The notes beneath the pieces were generated by a model. It was not told where the DNA came from, made no database searches, and was given only the letters and a program-made list of their open reading frames with translations. The position numbers and the translations under genes were made by a program. Of a stretch of 7,796 nt of DNA, positions 7,728 through 7,796 are shown piece after piece. This DNA is from Mariprofundus sp. (GTDB taxonomy: Bacteria > Pseudomonadota > Zetaproteobacteria > Mariprofundales > Mariprofundaceae). The stretch is from assembly GCA_015485035.1 (NCBI GenBank), contig WFUI01000110.1, positions 1 through 7,796 on the forward strand, in the 5' to 3' direction. Every line of letters begins with the position of its first letter. Position 1 is the stretch's first letter.

Positions 7728-7733
7728 GGGGAG
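7728..7733 (+). promoter_or_regulatory. Strong ribosome-binding site deciding the start at 7740
   Basis: GGGGAG ends 6 bases before ATG 7740. An in-frame ATG at 7734 directly abuts this site and is too close to be used efficiently, while ATG 7749 is farther than usual. The start at 7740 is therefore preferred. This is much the clearest Shine-Dalgarno in the window. Confidence 0.65.
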
Positions 7734-7739
7734 ATGGGC

Positions 7740-7796
7740 ATGGAGCAAATGGATCGCGCTGTTATTTTAGCGGCGGGCATGGGGACAAGGTTGAAA
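7740..7796 (+). CDS. Sugar-phosphate nucleotidyltransferase N-terminus, probably GlmU, cut by the window edge
   Basis: Nineteen codons are visible. After MEQMDR they give AVILAAGMGTRLK (7758-7796), the nucleotide-binding G-x-G-T-R signature at the extreme N-terminus of NTP-transferase-fold enzymes. LAAGxGTR followed by a basic residue best fits GlmU, the bifunctional glucosamine-1-phosphate acetyltransferase / N-acetylglucosamine-1-phosphate uridylyltransferase that makes UDP-GlcNAc in the cytosol. MurU- or LicC-like nucleotidyltransferases share the same signature and cannot be excluded from 19 residues. The gene has its own strong promoter candidate and ribosome-binding site, consistent with an essential housekeeping gene. 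No symbol is given because the family member is not settled. Confidence 0.75.
   Translation, partial: MEQMDRAVILAAGMGTRLK

Larger units (their letters stand above)
7502..7739. other. Intergenic region between the patatin gene and the 3'-edge nucleotidyltransferase gene
   Basis: These 238 bases carry no credible gene. From left to right they hold a perfect 10-bp stem-loop (7517-7540), a GC-rich stretch with short overlapping inverted repeats that may be a dispersed-repeat fragment (about 7551-7607), a 7-bp-arm dyad (7634-7649), a promoter with a perfect TATAAT (7667-7672) and a purine-rich leader with a hairpin (7688-7712) leading to the ribosome-binding site of the next gene. Short minus-strand open frames crossing this region overlap the patatin gene and look like chance shadows. 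Confidence 0.7.

Noticed and set aside
7734..7736. Alternative in-frame ATG for the right-edge nucleotidyltransferase
   Set aside because: It directly abuts the GGGGAG ribosome-binding site with no spacer, so the ATG at 7740 fits better.
1..7796. CRISPR array, tRNA/rRNA, insertion sequence or prophage genes
   Set aside because: I saw no regularly spaced direct repeats, no cloverleaf or rRNA signatures, no transposase or integrase motifs and no terminal inverted repeats.

Overview
This window looks like ordinary chromosomal housekeeping DNA from a Gram-negative bacterium of the broad proteobacterial type. It has moderate GC (roughly 50-55% by eye), a full-length GlnD, an outer-membrane-type lipoprotein and a MutS whose residue numbering follows E. 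coli MutS almost exactly. Genes are tightly packed and codon use looks even. A deep-branching proteobacterium such as a zetaproteobacterium, or a gamma/beta lineage, would fit, but I cannot place it firmly from the sequence alone.

Layout. Positions 958 down to 1 (minus strand) hold the N-terminal 319 codons of a FolC-type folylpolyglutamate/dihydrofolate synthase that runs off the left edge. A 138-base divergent intergenic region separates it from a plus-strand four-gene cluster: mutS (1097-3691), a small DUF4156-like lipoprotein (3688-4005), glnD (4008-6569) and a patatin-family hydrolase (6581-7501). The junctions are a 4-base ATGA overlap, a 2-base gap and an 11-base gap, so the four are very probably co-transcribed and partly translationally coupled. 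A 238-base intergenic region follows. It holds a perfect 10-bp stem-loop, a possible dispersed-repeat fragment, a dyad overlapping a promoter with a perfect TATAAT -10, and a leader with a further hairpin. The window ends 19 codons into a sugar-nucleotidyltransferase gene, most likely glmU.

How the genes fit together. FolC retains and diversifies folates, MutS starts mismatch repair, GlnD senses nitrogen through PII and GlmU would make UDP-GlcNAc. They share no obvious pathway. The link is positional: DNA repair, a lipoprotein of unknown role, nitrogen signalling and a lipid/ester hydrolase on one transcript. I see no mobile element, CRISPR array, tRNA or rRNA, and no convincing new multi-gene system. 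The most interesting material is the 7502-7739 intergenic region, along with a few motif deviations in GlnD and FolC.
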